Source: Terebella lapidaria
Lineage: Eukaryota > Annelida > Polychaeta > Terebellida > Terebellidae
Assembly (NCBI GenBank): GCA_949152475.1
Contig: OX424568.1
Coordinates: 22,791,667-22,855,666 of the forward strand
DNA length: 64,000 nucleotides
Direction: 5' to 3'
The notes under the pieces were generated by a model. That model was not told where the DNA came from. It did not search any database and worked only from the letters and a program-made list of their open reading frames with translations. Numbering within the stretch: the stretch's first letter is position 1; every line of letters starts with the position of its first letter. Below are positions 11,430-24,324 of the stretch, piece by piece. The position numbers were made by a program, and so were the translations under genes.

Positions 11430-14400
11430 TTACAAATCAACATCATCATCAGACTGCTGAATGTCTTTGTTGTTTTCATTTTGACATGAATGCCCGGCCT
11501 GGCAGGAGCAAAACATGGTACATGCCATGTTAGCTTTTTTGCAGCTGCATCGCTGTGACTTGCATGGCATATCACTGCGACACATACACCGTATCATCTG
11601 TAGTAATTCGGCTGGAACAAGCGCCGTGCCATCGGGTACTGTACTTGGACGGAGACAGCCTGACACACAATCCTGAGTCCAACCGAGGTCTGTCGGCCGT
11701 AGACTTGGCGGGTTAGACTCCAGGGAACTCCGCCAAATAGCCACTTGAAGATGCGCTCTTGCCACGTTTTCCTGAAAAGCCTCGGTGGTTGGAGGCAGTG
11801 AACAAAGTCGAGGTGCACAAGCTTTGCTTCTGCCAACCTTAGTTTTCCACATTTTTTGACGAGCCTCCGTCATGGACTGGTCTGTCGATTGTCCGTAACA
11901 GGCTAACATGAAACATTTTGCTTCGTCATTGCCTTTGGAAAGAGCAGCTAGGTCGCTGGTGTTACCCATGGAGTCAAGGGTATGTTTTGCTGATCTGAGG
12001 ACTTTAAGAGCTACACCTTTCCCGATTCCATGGTATGATGCCACGGTATCACAACCAGTGAGGGCGTGAGCTGCCAGTAGGTTTGGAATGATTGCACTGT
12101 GCTTCTTTGCTGATGCGTTGATATCCAAGATGGACCGACCTTGGACTGGTGAAACCATCAACACATTGCACGATATATCTCCTGAATGGCAAAAGTGCAT
12201 CAAAAGGAGAAACACATCAGTATCATCAGCGATGACGAGGACGGTGCCTGATTCTACTCGAGATACTTGTTGTATGATCAGTGTGTCAGCCTCCTCCTGA
12301 GATGTTGCCAGGTCATGCCGCTTACTCACACAACCACTTGTGATCTCGAATGGAACAGGATCCTTCCCAGTAATGATGAGCTTGTGGCTGTGGAACTCTG
12401 CCTTGTGCGAAATCAGATCATCAATGATGAGGTCTATTAGTTGCGATTTGTTTGCAGTAACCGTGAGCACAACTTTCTGAGGTGGTAGACGGGCTGAGCA
12501 CCGTAAAGTGTATACTCGACTCGCTCCTTTGTCTCTGGTCCGTCGTGTGGACTCCTTGATGCTGCCCTCAATGTATCTGAAATATCAAGGTTATCCTACT
12601 AATTTGTGTGGAGATTATATTATTTTGAAATATAGTCAATGAATTTTACTTGCTCTCACATATATGTAATTGCAATGATTCATACATACCGGTCAAACAC
12701 AAGGTAGACGTCAGTGCTGATCAAGTGCTTATGTAAGTAGACACGTAGTCGATCAAGGTAGTCCTGAACAGTTCCAGTGGATGGCCATGGCACTACCCAC
12801 AGTACAGCACATCCATCCAGGAAAGTTGCAGTCAGTTCGATTTCTGATAGTTGATTTGACACTTCCACTTTCAGAGCATTCTTCAGGTTCGATTTAGTCT
12901 TGGCATCTCGCATATTTCCATTGTCATTGAACATTGATGGAGGTACTGGTGCAAGTTCATGTCTCATCAACGTATCTGCATCAAGTTTGCGTGTGCTCGA
13001 TTGCAAACCCATTGCTCTGGCGTATATGGCCTCCGTGTCATACACTTGTATGTCTCCAACCTGTATGTGTTTTCTTGAAACTGCGATCGTTGTTACTGTT
13101 TTGGTGATGGTATCGTGAAAGCCAGCCGGCCAACTTTCTTCGAAGGACTTCATCTGTACTTTGCCAAGTAGGACTGCATTGTCAACATTGATTGATGGAT
13201 GTGACATCACTTGCCCTGTTACGATGTTCATCAACCCTGCCTTATGCTGCTCTGGTTCCAAGGGATTTATGCATAACTCCAGTTTTTCACGTAGTGACTT
13301 CCGGTCTTGATTGTCTCTCTTGATGCGTCCAGCCATTTCTTCTTTGTGGTAGTTTTGAGTTATTGGATGGTCTGTACGTCTCATGCTGTCTAAGTCTTTA
13401 AGGAGTTCGCTACAGGCATGCATACTGTATGCCCATGTTTTCAAAGTTTCTGGCTTCAGTGTTATGCCAATGATGCCATTCTTCCCATGTCCGTACCTCA
13501 TGAAAGTCGTTTCGATCGCCATATCACTCCAGATGCCATTGAAGAGGCCTGATTTATGATGCATGACATGTTCTCCCTTCATGAAATGTTCTCGAACAGA
13601 ACTTGGTAGTCCTTCCATCGTTCTCAAATAGTACAGCGCATACCGAGCATAATGGACATGCCCTGCTGCAAAGAAGAGTGGCATCATTTCTTTGATTGTG
13701 TCAATGTGCAAAGCCCAATCGGATTCTCGTTCTGCTCGAACATACTTCATGATGTTGAAGACAGGCCTGATCAGACAATCTACCCATAACTTTGACGTTC
13801 TGCTGGTCTTTGCAATCCCATCGAGAATTTGTTCAAGATCGATTATCCCTTCCATGTCATGCTCATTGAAGATAGGTCTCAGCAATTCCTCTACCAACAT
13901 TCGTAGAGCTCGGACGTTCTGGGGGTATTTCTTGCCAGTTAACATTTTGAGTACACCTCCAAATGCAACACTCATTATTTCTACTATGCCTGTTTCTGCC
14001 ATCAGCGTACCAATGCAACCACAGTAACTCATCAGTAGGTGCATCCCACCCAGTCGTAGGCATACATTCTGTAATTTTGTTGGATTTTCCCACTGAACAT
14101 GCACAGCAACTCGGTACAACTGCTGGTCTGCTGTGAAGACAACATATTCTTGACCAATTTCATTTGACAATTTCTGTGCATTCTGCATTGCTGTCATCAT
14201 TGTCGCGGGATCTGCGGGAGACATGTCAATCAACGGCATGTATACAACATTGGTTTTCGGCTGAGGACCCTGACCTTGTTCTCGACACATTTTGGTGTTG
14301 TAGCCGTTGAACTCTGGGCATTGTTCAGACTTCAGTATATCACAAAAAAATGCGAAATCGTTTTCCTCTGCTCTTCTTCGTGATACACGCTGGTGTATCT

Positions 14401-15955
14401 CGAAATCTTCTGGCTGTGTCGATGTAGGTATGCTGGGCATTTTAGGTTTCTTCTGGCCATAGTACAGAAGACATTGTCGTTCTTTGTCGTCAGGTATGGG
14501 CTGACTTACTTCGCTCTTTGTTACACGTTTGATTGTGCTATCTCTGGGTGTTTCTTGATCACAGTCTGGTTGCATGATTATCATTGCAAGGGAATGGGTT
14601 GATAACTTGCCATTTGGGGACGCTATATCTGCATCAAAGTTGTCACATACAACTTGCACCAACCCTTTTGTTGCATGTGATATTCCTTGCTGAGTGATAC
14701 TTCGAGACGCTGCAAGAGCAGCTGACTTCTTGAAACGTAGAACTTCGTCATAACTGCATGTCACACGGTAGTCATACATCTGGTTTAGCAACTCTTTCGA
14801 ATCTCTCATTAGAATGCCCAGAGCAACCTGGAGATCAGTAGGCCTACTGTTGATCACACTTGTAATAATGTTACCAATCAGCAATGGCGGCAAAGAGTTG
14901 CTCAGCTTAGGCGAAACTGCTGTTAATAGTTTGATCAGTGTGCTCGAAACTGCTTCGGTTGCATTATCTTTGTCGATGTGTTTGTTGTACGACTCCTTAA
15001 TATGCACTTTAGAACTGCTCTCCAGCTTCACTTGCTTTGCAACATTTTTTATGCTTTCAGACAGTTCATCTTCATCACCATTATCTTTGATGATACGTAG
15101 TGTCTTACCTGTATTTGTCCTAAATGTGACGATACTCGCAATGCCTGGAGATGTCAGTACAAGAAGTTCACCATCGAAGTACTGGCATAGCTCCTTAACC
15201 AACTGTGGCCTACTCAGCGAAGAACCTGCGTGACTGGTATATTCCTGGTAGAGCTCAACAGAGTTCCAAATTCGATGTTTATTCATGCCCAAAGTGTCTA
15301 CAAGTTTCTCTAGTGCTTCATCTATACACTTTGGAATAGACGAGTGTGCCATTTCGTCATAGATATTTTTGTTTGAGAAGAATCGACTCATACAATCTTT
15401 GTGGTAACGGGCTTCTGCAGCAAAGAGATCACTTATTACTCCTTGGACACGGTGCTTAACATCAGATGCCCAATTGTCATCGCGGATGTCACACTTCTCT
15501 AGTAAATAAGAAGTGTATGGCTGACCATTTTCCGCAAACGTGGAACGGCATACATATGCTGGTCTCCATCTTTCTGGATGTCGGCTGTCTTTGCTTACTT
15601 CACATGTTTCAGCACAGTACAAACAGTGTTTTTTGAAGTTGAACTCTTTACTTGAATGTCGCAGGCGTTTTATCGGTGGTTCCCTGTTTTCTTTATCATC
15701 CTTCATATGCTTGGCAACGTTGGTTTTGGATGTGTATCTCGACACACAGTTCTTGTGGTACTGTATGGTCAAGTTGCTATTTTCAGCCAGGCTAGCTTCT
15801 AGTTCTGTCGACAAGCCATCTCCGTACACAAGACTAGCATTGATGATGCTCTGTATTCTAGCAGGTCCAGCACTCGTAACACAGGGATTCTTTCCATCGC
15901 ATGTAACCCCGTAAATTTCGTTGAATATACATGTACATAACTGTTGATTGTCCAT
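11430..15955 (-). CDS. Two-exon transposon protein: zinc motifs, possible RNase H core, FEN1-like nuclease, CXC
   Basis: Exon 1 runs 15955-12690 and ends CG/GTATGT. The intron is 12689-12577 (113 bases) and ends TTTCAG. Exon 2 runs 12576-11430. Joined, they give one frame of 1470 residues reading VFDRY-IEGSIKESTRR across the splice. YHKNC (66-70) and YHKDC (184-188) belong to two similar Cys/His clusters, with a basic KRLR stretch between them. CDNFDADI (about 440), FTADQQLY (about 607), LGGMHLLMSY (about 637) and AIETTFMRYG (about 814) are the best candidates for an RNase H-like transposase core; this is inferred from spacing, not proven. EEAD (1183-1186), DDTDV (1206-1210) and TGCDTVASYHGIGKG (about 1261-1276) match the acidic residues and helix-hairpin of FEN1/XPG nucleases. 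The C-terminal run CMC-CKSQRCSCKK-C-CSC resembles a tesmin/CXC zinc domain. Many marine-invertebrate genomes hold copies of this family. It looks intact. Confidence 0.8.
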
Positions 15956-16959
15956 GCTTCGCCTGTGGTGAAATAAATTACCTTTTCACAATAAGGTCCA
16001 TGCAATCGTCGCGGCATGGGTGTATCACCTGATGCCCTAACATTCCTGACGCAAATAGGCACTTCAATTTCTTTGGTAAATTAGCAAAATCAACTGATGG
16101 ATTCTTTCAAGCAACATTCAATCTATTACCAAAAAAACAAAAATACACATAAAAATTCAAGTCTTTTTTTAACATGCCTATGCAATGTGGTTTTTTTCAT
16201 AACGAATTAATAGCCGTGCGTATCTAATATGTGTTAAAGGGACTAATATCAACAAACAAAGTCACCAATCAAATTATTTGGTTGCTATGGTAATAAAACT
16301 GATAATTGTCGCCATTTTGCTAAATATCTAATATTAACATAAAATATTAAAACAATCAGTAAAGATTTGCGACAATACACTTGAGCACTAAAAATCTGTA
16401 TGGACGCTATATGGCGGATGCACTGGCACAATAAGGGCAAATCCAAAGTATCTGCCGAACTCTGTTCAAGAGATATATATCCATAATACATCATTACATA
16501 TATATATAATTATATATAATATATGTGTCCCAAAAATTACTGCATTCGCCACTTCGTTGCCATTTAAGTAACTTTATTTAAAATATGATATTACTTACCT
16601 AGTTCTGGTAACGAGAAAAATGAGGCAATGTTGACAGCATTCGCTTTATCCAGGATCATACGAGTAGCTCATGGTGGATAATTATATACAACTGTTTGCA
16701 TGCGAGGTCGTCACTTCAATAGTATTCAATAGTAATAATCCACTAGTTACACTTTACTGACTGAGCACTTTTAGCATGTATATGTTATGTATCCAAATTT
16801 GTCAAATATTCAAATTTGTGAAAAAGTCATGTTTTGATTACTTCATGACCTTAGAGAGAAAAATAGGTCAAACACAGGTCAACATATTTAATCACCTTGG
16901 TTACCATTGTGAAAAACGTAAAAGGGCATAAAAGAACCCACAATATCTAAATTTATAGT
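15956..16959. other. 5' region of the element C gene
   Basis: Upstream of the start codon on the minus strand, TTTCACCACAG just before GCGAAGC could be an acceptor for a non-coding first exon. The rest is AT-rich with a (TA)n-like patch at 16497-16523. No second gene is visible. Confidence 0.35.
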
Positions 16960-17376
16960 TCATGATTCATCGATCATACTTCACAATGAATGGCCAAGGC
17001 TGATTATAATGAGTACCACACATCAAGTATTTTTCGAGTATTTGAAACATTGGCGGCCATCTTGGATTTTCTATTAGTTTCTTTATTGTGCATGTTGGAT
17101 AAAATCCAAGGTTGTGATGTATTCCACATATAAAAAAAACATGAAATGATGTTTTATTCATGAGTGTGTGATTATCTATAGCGAAACTATGAGAAAATTT
17201 GGTATTTCATATTTTTGGGGCGGCCATCTTGGATTTTTGCGTTTTAAAAAACTTCCCCAGGGGTGACAACTCTACACCCACCTGGATATTATCATAGAGT
17301 TACTGCAGACTGATAATCAACAGAGAAAAAAACTATAACCAGTAAAAATAGGTTTTACCACTTGGCTGCCAGACTA
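16960..17376. repeat. Right terminal inverted repeat of element C
   Basis: Read on the minus strand from 17376, this repeats the left end: TAGTCTGGCAGC, GGTTATAGTTTTTTTCTCTG, the GGTGGGTGTAGAGTTGTCAC block, CCAAGATGGCCGCC twice, and AAAACATCATTTCATG. There is one copy of each of the two unit types that are doubled at the left end. The copies have diverged by indels and substitutions, so the insertion is not very recent. Confidence 0.75.
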
Positions 17377-17480
17377 TCTATGCCATTTGGCATGGAGTCT
17401 ATATCGCAAAAATTGTAAAAGTTGGCAATCCACCCTAATGTTGAATTTAGCCCCATCATTGAATTTCTGGGTCCGCCCAG
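17377..17480. repeat. Severed outer arm of fold-back element B
   Basis: After the TCT duplication the sequence reads ATGCCATTTGGCATGG, matching the complement of 9312-9330 (ACGGCATTTGGCAGGG). TCGCAAAAAT follows, matching the complement of 9249-9258. It continues into GGCAATCCACCCTAATGTTG, which has a relative at about 34858. Confidence 0.6.
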
Positions 17481-19189
17481 GATTTTGTGCATTTCTTGCT
17501 TTTTTAGTTGGGTAATATATCGAAAATAATATGTTTGTGTGGAATACACCCCAATGTGTCTTCTGTCAATTTTTTTTTTAAATTACAACAATACTTCGAA
17601 TCCTGCTGGATGAAAACACGACCGAAGCCATGATAATGCTCAGAATCCCGAGATCTCGTTTTGGGCTGATATTTAACATTAAGGTAGATAAACCAACGTT
17701 TTCAATTTTCACGATCGATAGAAGTCTGACAAACGGTTGAACATTGCCGTTTGACTCCAATTTAAAGTATGCCAAGTTATAATACGATACCAATTAGCAT
17801 CGCAAAAATATCAGCAAAGACTATGTAAACGAATTAGAAAAATCAGAGTATATCTGCTGTCAAGATTATGTAGTTCCATGTCAAAATAAATAATGTCACC
17901 GAATGCACCACTAAGATGGCGATGTCTTCATTTTGTTTATATTCAATTCTGCTGACATTCTATTTCGAGCGCGTTCAAGTGGAACGCATTGTAGTTAAAA
18001 CAATCCGCATTGAACATAAACAATAAAATAGAAACGTGAAGAAAGCTGTGTCTTGTTTTCATGTGAAAGATTGAACTGCCACAAACAGAATATACAGCTG
18101 TGAACGCTACTCGTGTCATTTAAAGCCGTTGAAATAATATTCACTCGAATTTGTCATTAATCACAGACAGGATGATTCGAATCCCAAGGGCTATCTTGAT
18201 ATTTCAACCACACTGAAAACGCTTATTTAGACCTACATAAACGTTTGTGACTATTTTTATGAACAGCTCATGCCTTTTCACCGGAAATGACGTGCGTGAT
18301 ATTATGACAACAGGAAATTAAACACAGTGTCCACTATCAAAACACCTGCTGCAGAGCACCAGGCGTTTTTACATTATGGATTACAATTGAATCTGAACCG
18401 ACACAATGTATATGTCATGAACGTCAGAATGATTATATTGCTACAAAATGTGCCTTAGGGTTGATACAATTTTTGCAAAAAAAATCCCAAATCCAGTGAA
18501 ATAGAAATGACGAGATTATTTTCACTTCGATCTCATATTTCTGGCCCTGAACTTTCCAAGTGACACCAGACAATTAATTTTCATTTGTATCAGCTCCAAA
18601 CAGATATTCCAGCCAGAGAACATCTCAAACCACGATGAAAAGAAGCACGATGAAAAGAAAGAATCCTAATGAAAGATATCCATTAGGATCAGGACAGTAT
18701 GGTGTAGTTTTCATCCAATTCATTGCTATTCTCCGACGAGTGAAAGCATGGAGGTGAACCATATATTATGACAATGCGCTTTCATACCTTGTTGGAGCTA
18801 ATCATGTCATTATCCATTGACAGTATACTGCGGGAGACTAATTATATTGTTGCATCTCAGCGTTACATTGGTAGTAAGCCATTGCAGCACAAGTGTCTTT
18901 ATGGTTTCCTTTTTCTTTCTCTTTTTCGGTTTCAGCAAGATAACTTCAGTTTGCCTCGATGCATCTTTGTCATATTTTACCTCTGGTCAGATATATTGTG
19001 TAGAAGAAACCTATTGTTTCTGAGCCGGCTCCGAGGTTCGTGAAGATCAAATCAATGTTAATTTCCAGTTTTCGGAAAGTATTTGAGAGTATTTGGTCAA
19101 TGACTGTGGAACTTTGCATGGACGTTCATATACCACCAGGAAAGAAGCCTGTTGATTTTTAGACTGATCTGTCGAACAACCTTCGACCT
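17481..19189. other. No feature recognised
   Basis: AT-rich DNA. Open frames at 17578-17793 and 18768-19043 have no recognisable domains or splice context. Confidence 0.35.
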
Positions 19190-19960
19190 TGCACTCGAAA
19201 TAGTTTTAGCTGAGTCATCTCAGCTTCCTGTATATCTCGGAAATGGTGCGTCGTAGAGCAAAACGGACGTACTTTTCGGACTCGTCACCCTTAACAAACA
19301 TGTCCTAAGGGGTAATAATTATGAACTTTGACCTTGACCTGAAATTTTTTTGCTGAGTCTGGATATTACATTTTCGTCGATAACTCGGGAACATTGCATC
19401 GTACATTGAAACGGACGTGGCCCTGACAAGCATGTCTAAGGGGCATCGCCCAGTCGGCATTTTTCATTTTCGTTGATATCTAGGAAATGGTGTTTCGTAG
19501 AGCGAAACGGACGTTATTTTCGGACTTATGACCCTAGACAGACATGATCTGTGACTCTGACCTGAATTTATTTAACGAGTCGACATTTTCCATTTTCAGC
19601 GATATCTCGGAAACGATTCGACGTAGAGCTAAACATACATTATTTTAAACTCCTTACCCTTGCCAACATGTCTTATGGGTTTGAGGATCAATTTGACCTG
19701 AATTTTTTTCTGCTGAGTCGGCATTTCTCATTTTCATCCATATCTCGGAAGTGATGCGTTGAAGAGCAAAATGAAAATTATTTTTAGACGTCCCCTAGAC
19801 AAACATGTCTTAAGGATACTTGGATGAACTTTCACCTCGACCTAGATATTTTTTAGCTGAGTCGGCATTTGTTATTTTGGTCAATATCTCGCAAACGATG
19901 CTGCAGACTTGTCACCCTAGACAGATATGTCTTGGGGGTTACAAGTTTGTCCTTAACCTG
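19190..19960. repeat. Divergent tandem array of ~95-150-base units
   Basis: Blocks like TCGTAGAGCAAAACGGACG recur near 19251, 19399, 19495, 19621 and 19759. Between them are CTGAGTCGGCATTTTTCATT, GATATCTCGGAAA and ACATGTCTTAAGGGG phrases. Unit spacing varies from 96 to 148 bases, so this is an old, decayed array. Confidence 0.7.
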
Positions 19961-21794
19961 CATGTAATTGCAGCATCTTGTTTTTCTCATGCTTCACACC
20001 AAGGCCTTTAATTTAGGCCTTGTTCATTTGCTACGGAACAAATTGGAAAAGAGTCAAATGACGTGTCAAGACTGCGATATATCTGCCACATGTAGTGCAG
20101 AAACAATCTTGTGTGTGATACGCGAGGTCACTCAATGTCATTGTTCTGATAATAATCCCAGCCCAATCTCATTATCATTATCTACTAGCTGATTGAAAGT
20201 AGAAAACATTAATGTACTTAAATTCAAAATTGCATCTCAATTTTAGTTAACGATTAAAGTCACATAAGAGATTGAACATATGGTAATAGTCACCGGTTAC
20301 CAGCAGGTACCCAATATATCACCATTCCAAATACACCACAGTATGTTAACGACCATATGAAAAAAAACGTAAGTTCACCACACTGGTTCTATGGAATTAT
20401 TATTTCTGGTCTGTGTCTGGAAAATCTTATGAAATCACTTTGTGATCTCCCTTGTATTCTTCAAAATCCGCTAAACCTAATCATCTTTCCAATCGCCATC
20501 AGCTCATGAAGCCTGATATCGTATGATATCTTTTGAAAGGCAATGCTATACACGAAACCAAATGGTTTATATTTCCAAGCACCTGATACAAACCAGACTT
20601 GTTCGTTTCATTACATTGTCATTGTCTACGGTCGTTCTGGAAAAAAATAACTGGCACTGAGGTAGATATTATGTCACTCCAAGAACAGAATTAGATATAA
20701 TATCAATGAAAATGCCAGTCGCAACTAGAAACAGCGAGTACATGCTATTATAATACACCATGTGTGGTCCACATAATCATCAGTTTTCTGTCTCGGGGTA
20801 TTTTTACACACTCCAGAATGAGGACAGTATGGTCTAATTTGTTTTACGACGTGCTTTGGTTATCCGACACCGGTATAGCGTCCACTGAGATAGATCTCCC
20901 CGTGGCGTGTTGGTGCAGATGTTGAAGGTTAATTAACTTCTCGTCCTGGTAATGACAATGTGCATGTGCATCAGCACTAACGGGGTTTGTAATTACCGTG
21001 CTGATAAATGTTTAATTATTATTAGTATAATTGCATGAGGGATAATATTCAATCAAGCTAAATTGAGTTGGTGTCATCTGCCCGACAGATGATGACACAT
21101 CCTTCAGTGTATTGGTTTCAAACAGGGAAGCGGAGAAAAACTTTCTTCGATTACGGACTAACTGGACAACAGAACAAACTCGGAAAACATAGAGGACTCT
21201 TTCATATATCACCGATGAGTAGGGAAGAATTGGTGAATCAGGCCCTCCTGAACTGTTTTTTTTTCGGTCTCGAATCAGGTCTGTGTTGGCTTTACATGTA
21301 TGATGGGCTCATAATGTTCTGTCATGTCATGTGAGTCAGATTCACTACCCGGGTCATCCGAGGCGATCCAGGGCTCTTTTGCCATTCTGTGTGGAAAGGT
21401 CCATGTCTTTTCCATAGTGGTTTGTGAAGTCATGAGGTCTTCGAGGATTTTCCTCAGTGGGGTCATGTATTGGCCAATTTTTTGTGTTTCCAATGGATTG
21501 TTTCCACCTAATATTTACCTATTTAACCATTCAGATTTTCTCAAAATAACTTAATTTCAAACTCAGACCCCCCCCCCCCCCTTCCCCGCGTCCCATCGAA
21601 AATAAAAGTAGGAAAATAAAAGTGACTGGAAGTGTGACAACAATCCCCCCCCCCCAGCCCCCCAAGATCCCCGATCCGGTCTAACGCCGCTGTATCCAAT
21701 CAAACTACCGGGGTGTATGCACATATTTGAAACATCACTGATTGGTGGTTGATTGCCTGGTGTCTTGGAAAACCGGAGCACAAACTTTCTACCA
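19961..21794. other. No supported gene; poly-C tracts
   Basis: Poly-C runs lie at about 21568-21580 and 21646-21661. On the minus strand, 21493-21275 is an open frame of acidic composition (SDDPGSESDSHDMTEHYEP) that looks more protein-like than its surroundings, but it has no recognised domain and only weak splice signals. The rest is featureless. Confidence 0.3.
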
Positions 21795-21945
21795 ATGTTA
21801 GTAACAACCTATTACCACCAATATAAACAGATTTCGATGATGACAACAACAAACCAAAACTACGACATTTTCAAAATAAGACAAAGCCCTGCCGAATAGC
21901 CAAAGTCATAATGACATCAGCAGGGGCAGACAGCAAAGTTGTTCT
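21795..21945. repeat. Dispersed repeat, copy 1
   Basis: AACAACCTATTACCACCAAT, a CAAAACTACGACATTTTC-like block, then CAAAGCCC and GACATCAGCAGGGGCAGACA recur in reverse orientation at 28118-28285. Neither copy codes for protein. Confidence 0.5.
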
Positions 21946-23888
21946 TCTTCAAACATGTGACGCCATGTCTTCTCCGTTGGTTCGACATCTGAATACCAAC
22001 CTATTAGCAATAGCATTAGATTGAAATGGGCTAATAGAAAACCTGAAATGATTACGATCTAGGCACAGCCAGCTGTTTGCATAAATCATTACGTCCCAGA
22101 TCGTTGGAATCAGTATGCAACCATTTGCCACTTATAACTTTGTATGACATGGTCATGATGACAAATACCCGACAATGGCACAGATTCGTGTGGGAGTGTG
22201 GTGTGGTTACTTTCGTAAACAAATGACTCATGTTTGCATTTCCATAGAAGGGTATCAGAAAAACACACTACAGGTTGTCATAGAATATTTATTAGTAATT
22301 AAGAAAGGGAAAATGCCTATGGGGAAATTAAAGTCATTACCAACGTTCAAATATCTGGTGGAAAATTCAGAATCCAAAATTCCAATCGCTGATCTATATG
22401 GTTGGGAGAATCGAGATGTATTGTTGGAAGCTGTTTGGGATATATGATCGCCGTTTTTATTCTTACTATTCAGTGATCATACATCTCTATATCGGGCAAA
22501 AATGAAATTAAAGTTTTAATCGATTTCAGCATTTATTCCATACCATTGTAAAGAAAAATCTGCCAACAATGTTGCAGCTTTCCCATCCATTTTAGGTACT
22601 TATCTGATCGTTTTTAGGTGCGATATAATTTAAAAGTCCCAAATTGAACCACAAGAAAACAATGTTGCTGCAAGCGACACACCCCTGGCAGATTTGGACA
22701 CATCACTTTTGGAGCATTAAACACATTAACGCACATTTGATGGTCAATTGTGGTTATGATTGACCCGCCGAGAAGTATAATAGCATGAGTGAATAATCAA
22801 TGCCCAGCCAATTTGTCCTTGGCGATTGACAACAGCGTAACCAATAGAATTTATTGGCTTGGCTGCATAACATGGTGTTGTTTCATCACGTTGTAATTAA
22901 TTTAGTTCATGCATATCTGTTATAACATCTTTATCTGAACTCTGCCATATAGTTGATCCTTTGACCGTCATTGATACATTTTTCATGCAAACGGAACATG
23001 TGCAGCTGCATTGGTCAATATGATATTCATGCTAGACTGCATGGTAAGCGATATAATGGGACAAGATTTGTTCTGTATATCTCTGCTTGAGTTGCATTCA
23101 AATGTAGCAATATAGACAAGTTGTTTTTTTCCAGCACTGCGTCGCTGCAGCAAAGTTCATACGCAGACAAATGTTGTGGTTATGAATTTTATTTGTGACA
23201 CATATTGGTCAAATACAAAAAAAGATGACTTTCCGAAATATGTGTCAATATCTCTGTTTGACCGTCAGACATACTGGGAACAATTTAGGGACAGGTGTTC
23301 CATTTGAATCTATTGATGTAGGTGTTCTAAGGAATCATTAGCTGTACTAGTAATTGAATTGCTAATCCACTGATGTGCAGTGCCTTCGAACGCTACTACA
23401 TATCCACTAAATACAGGCATGCCAGTATGTGTTCAAAGGAAATTGCAGCCCACATTGAACCACCTATATATTCAAATAAATCTGATTCATCGTTCATCTG
23501 ATTCGGCCTGTTGTCCAGGCCTGTTTAAAAGATGTCATTCACATACACTCACATGCATTCAGGAAAAAAGGAAAGATGATGATAATGTAAAAAAAAACTG
23601 TAAACAACTGTGTGAAACTGTATCAAATGGAAATGAATCGATTGAGGTGTTTCCTCCTATTCACCCCATTTGTTCTATTCGTTTAATCATGATCTTCTTT
23701 ACATATACTTGTGTAGATTGCGGTGGACCAATATATTCACACATGAGCATAGATTGACACAAATTGATATTATCTCAAACATGCACACAGCTCGCCTCGC
23801 TTCAATTTTACTTTTCAGAGCAGAAGCATGAATGGAGATTATTTAATGCCCAGGCAGGGCCGGGAAGTTGCCACAAACATGGCCCAAG
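21946..23888. other. No supported gene
   Basis: Open frames at 22175-22447 and 23380-23757 lack recognisable domains. A stretch at 23225-23320 resembles 36675-36765 (a TGTCAATAT...GGGA(G/C)ACAA...TGTTCCA pattern), suggesting a further old dispersed repeat. Confidence 0.3.
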
Positions 23889-24324
23889 CACAGTGCTTAC
23901 ACAGATTAAGGTACCGCGCGGTACCTTAATCAAAGATGGCGGAAGGTAGGTTATGCTTCAATCTTTTACCGGCGATTTCTAGCATATACATGAGAAACGC
24001 GCGTATATTTTTGTGTTTTCTGAGAGGGAGTTACAACATATACACTGTGGATAAGTTACAAGAGATGTTATAGTGGCAGTCGCGAGTAATCTGAGGGAGA
24101 AGAAATCGGCTTGATTACGGTACCACACAGAGCTGAGCGGCCTGTGATTACCGTACCACGCGTAAAAGATTATGGTACCACATCAGAAAAATGTGTGCAC
24201 TTTCGAACATAAATTCGTCTTGGTGGGATAATAGAGTAAGAAGAGCATATATTTTCTGTTTCCATCACATTGGAAAATTACTACCTCCATAATATATACA
24301 CTGTTATCGTATTAAAGCCGGGAT

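Larger units (their letters stand above)
10456..17376 (-). mobile_element. Element C: 6.9-kb DNA transposon with long inverted repeats
   Basis: The ends are TAGTCTGGCAGC at 10456 and its complement ending at 17376, flanked on each side by TCT (10453-10455, 17377-17379). Behind the ends, both sides share long inverted repeats with GGTGGGTGTGGAGTTGTCAC and CCAAGATGGCCGCC blocks. Removing 10456-17379 rejoins fold-back element B: the joint agrees with the opposite arm of B at about 22 of 25 positions, an internal empty-site control. The only large gene inside is the two-exon minus-strand gene at 11430-15955. I cannot assign a superfamily: a 3-bp duplication is used by CACTA elements, but the ends do not begin CACTA. 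The CXC-bearing protein faintly recalls KDZ elements. Confidence 0.8.

Noticed and set aside
12900-15914. Several plus-strand open frames of 70-140 residues
   Set aside because: All lie opposite the 1470-residue minus-strand gene and have no domains of their own.
21275-21493. Minus-strand acidic frame (SDDPGSESDSHDM)
   Set aside because: Somewhat protein-like, but no homology recognised and weak splice signals; kept only as a note.
23380-23757. 125-residue plus-strand open frame
   Set aside because: No domain, no splice context, low-complexity composition; chance frame.
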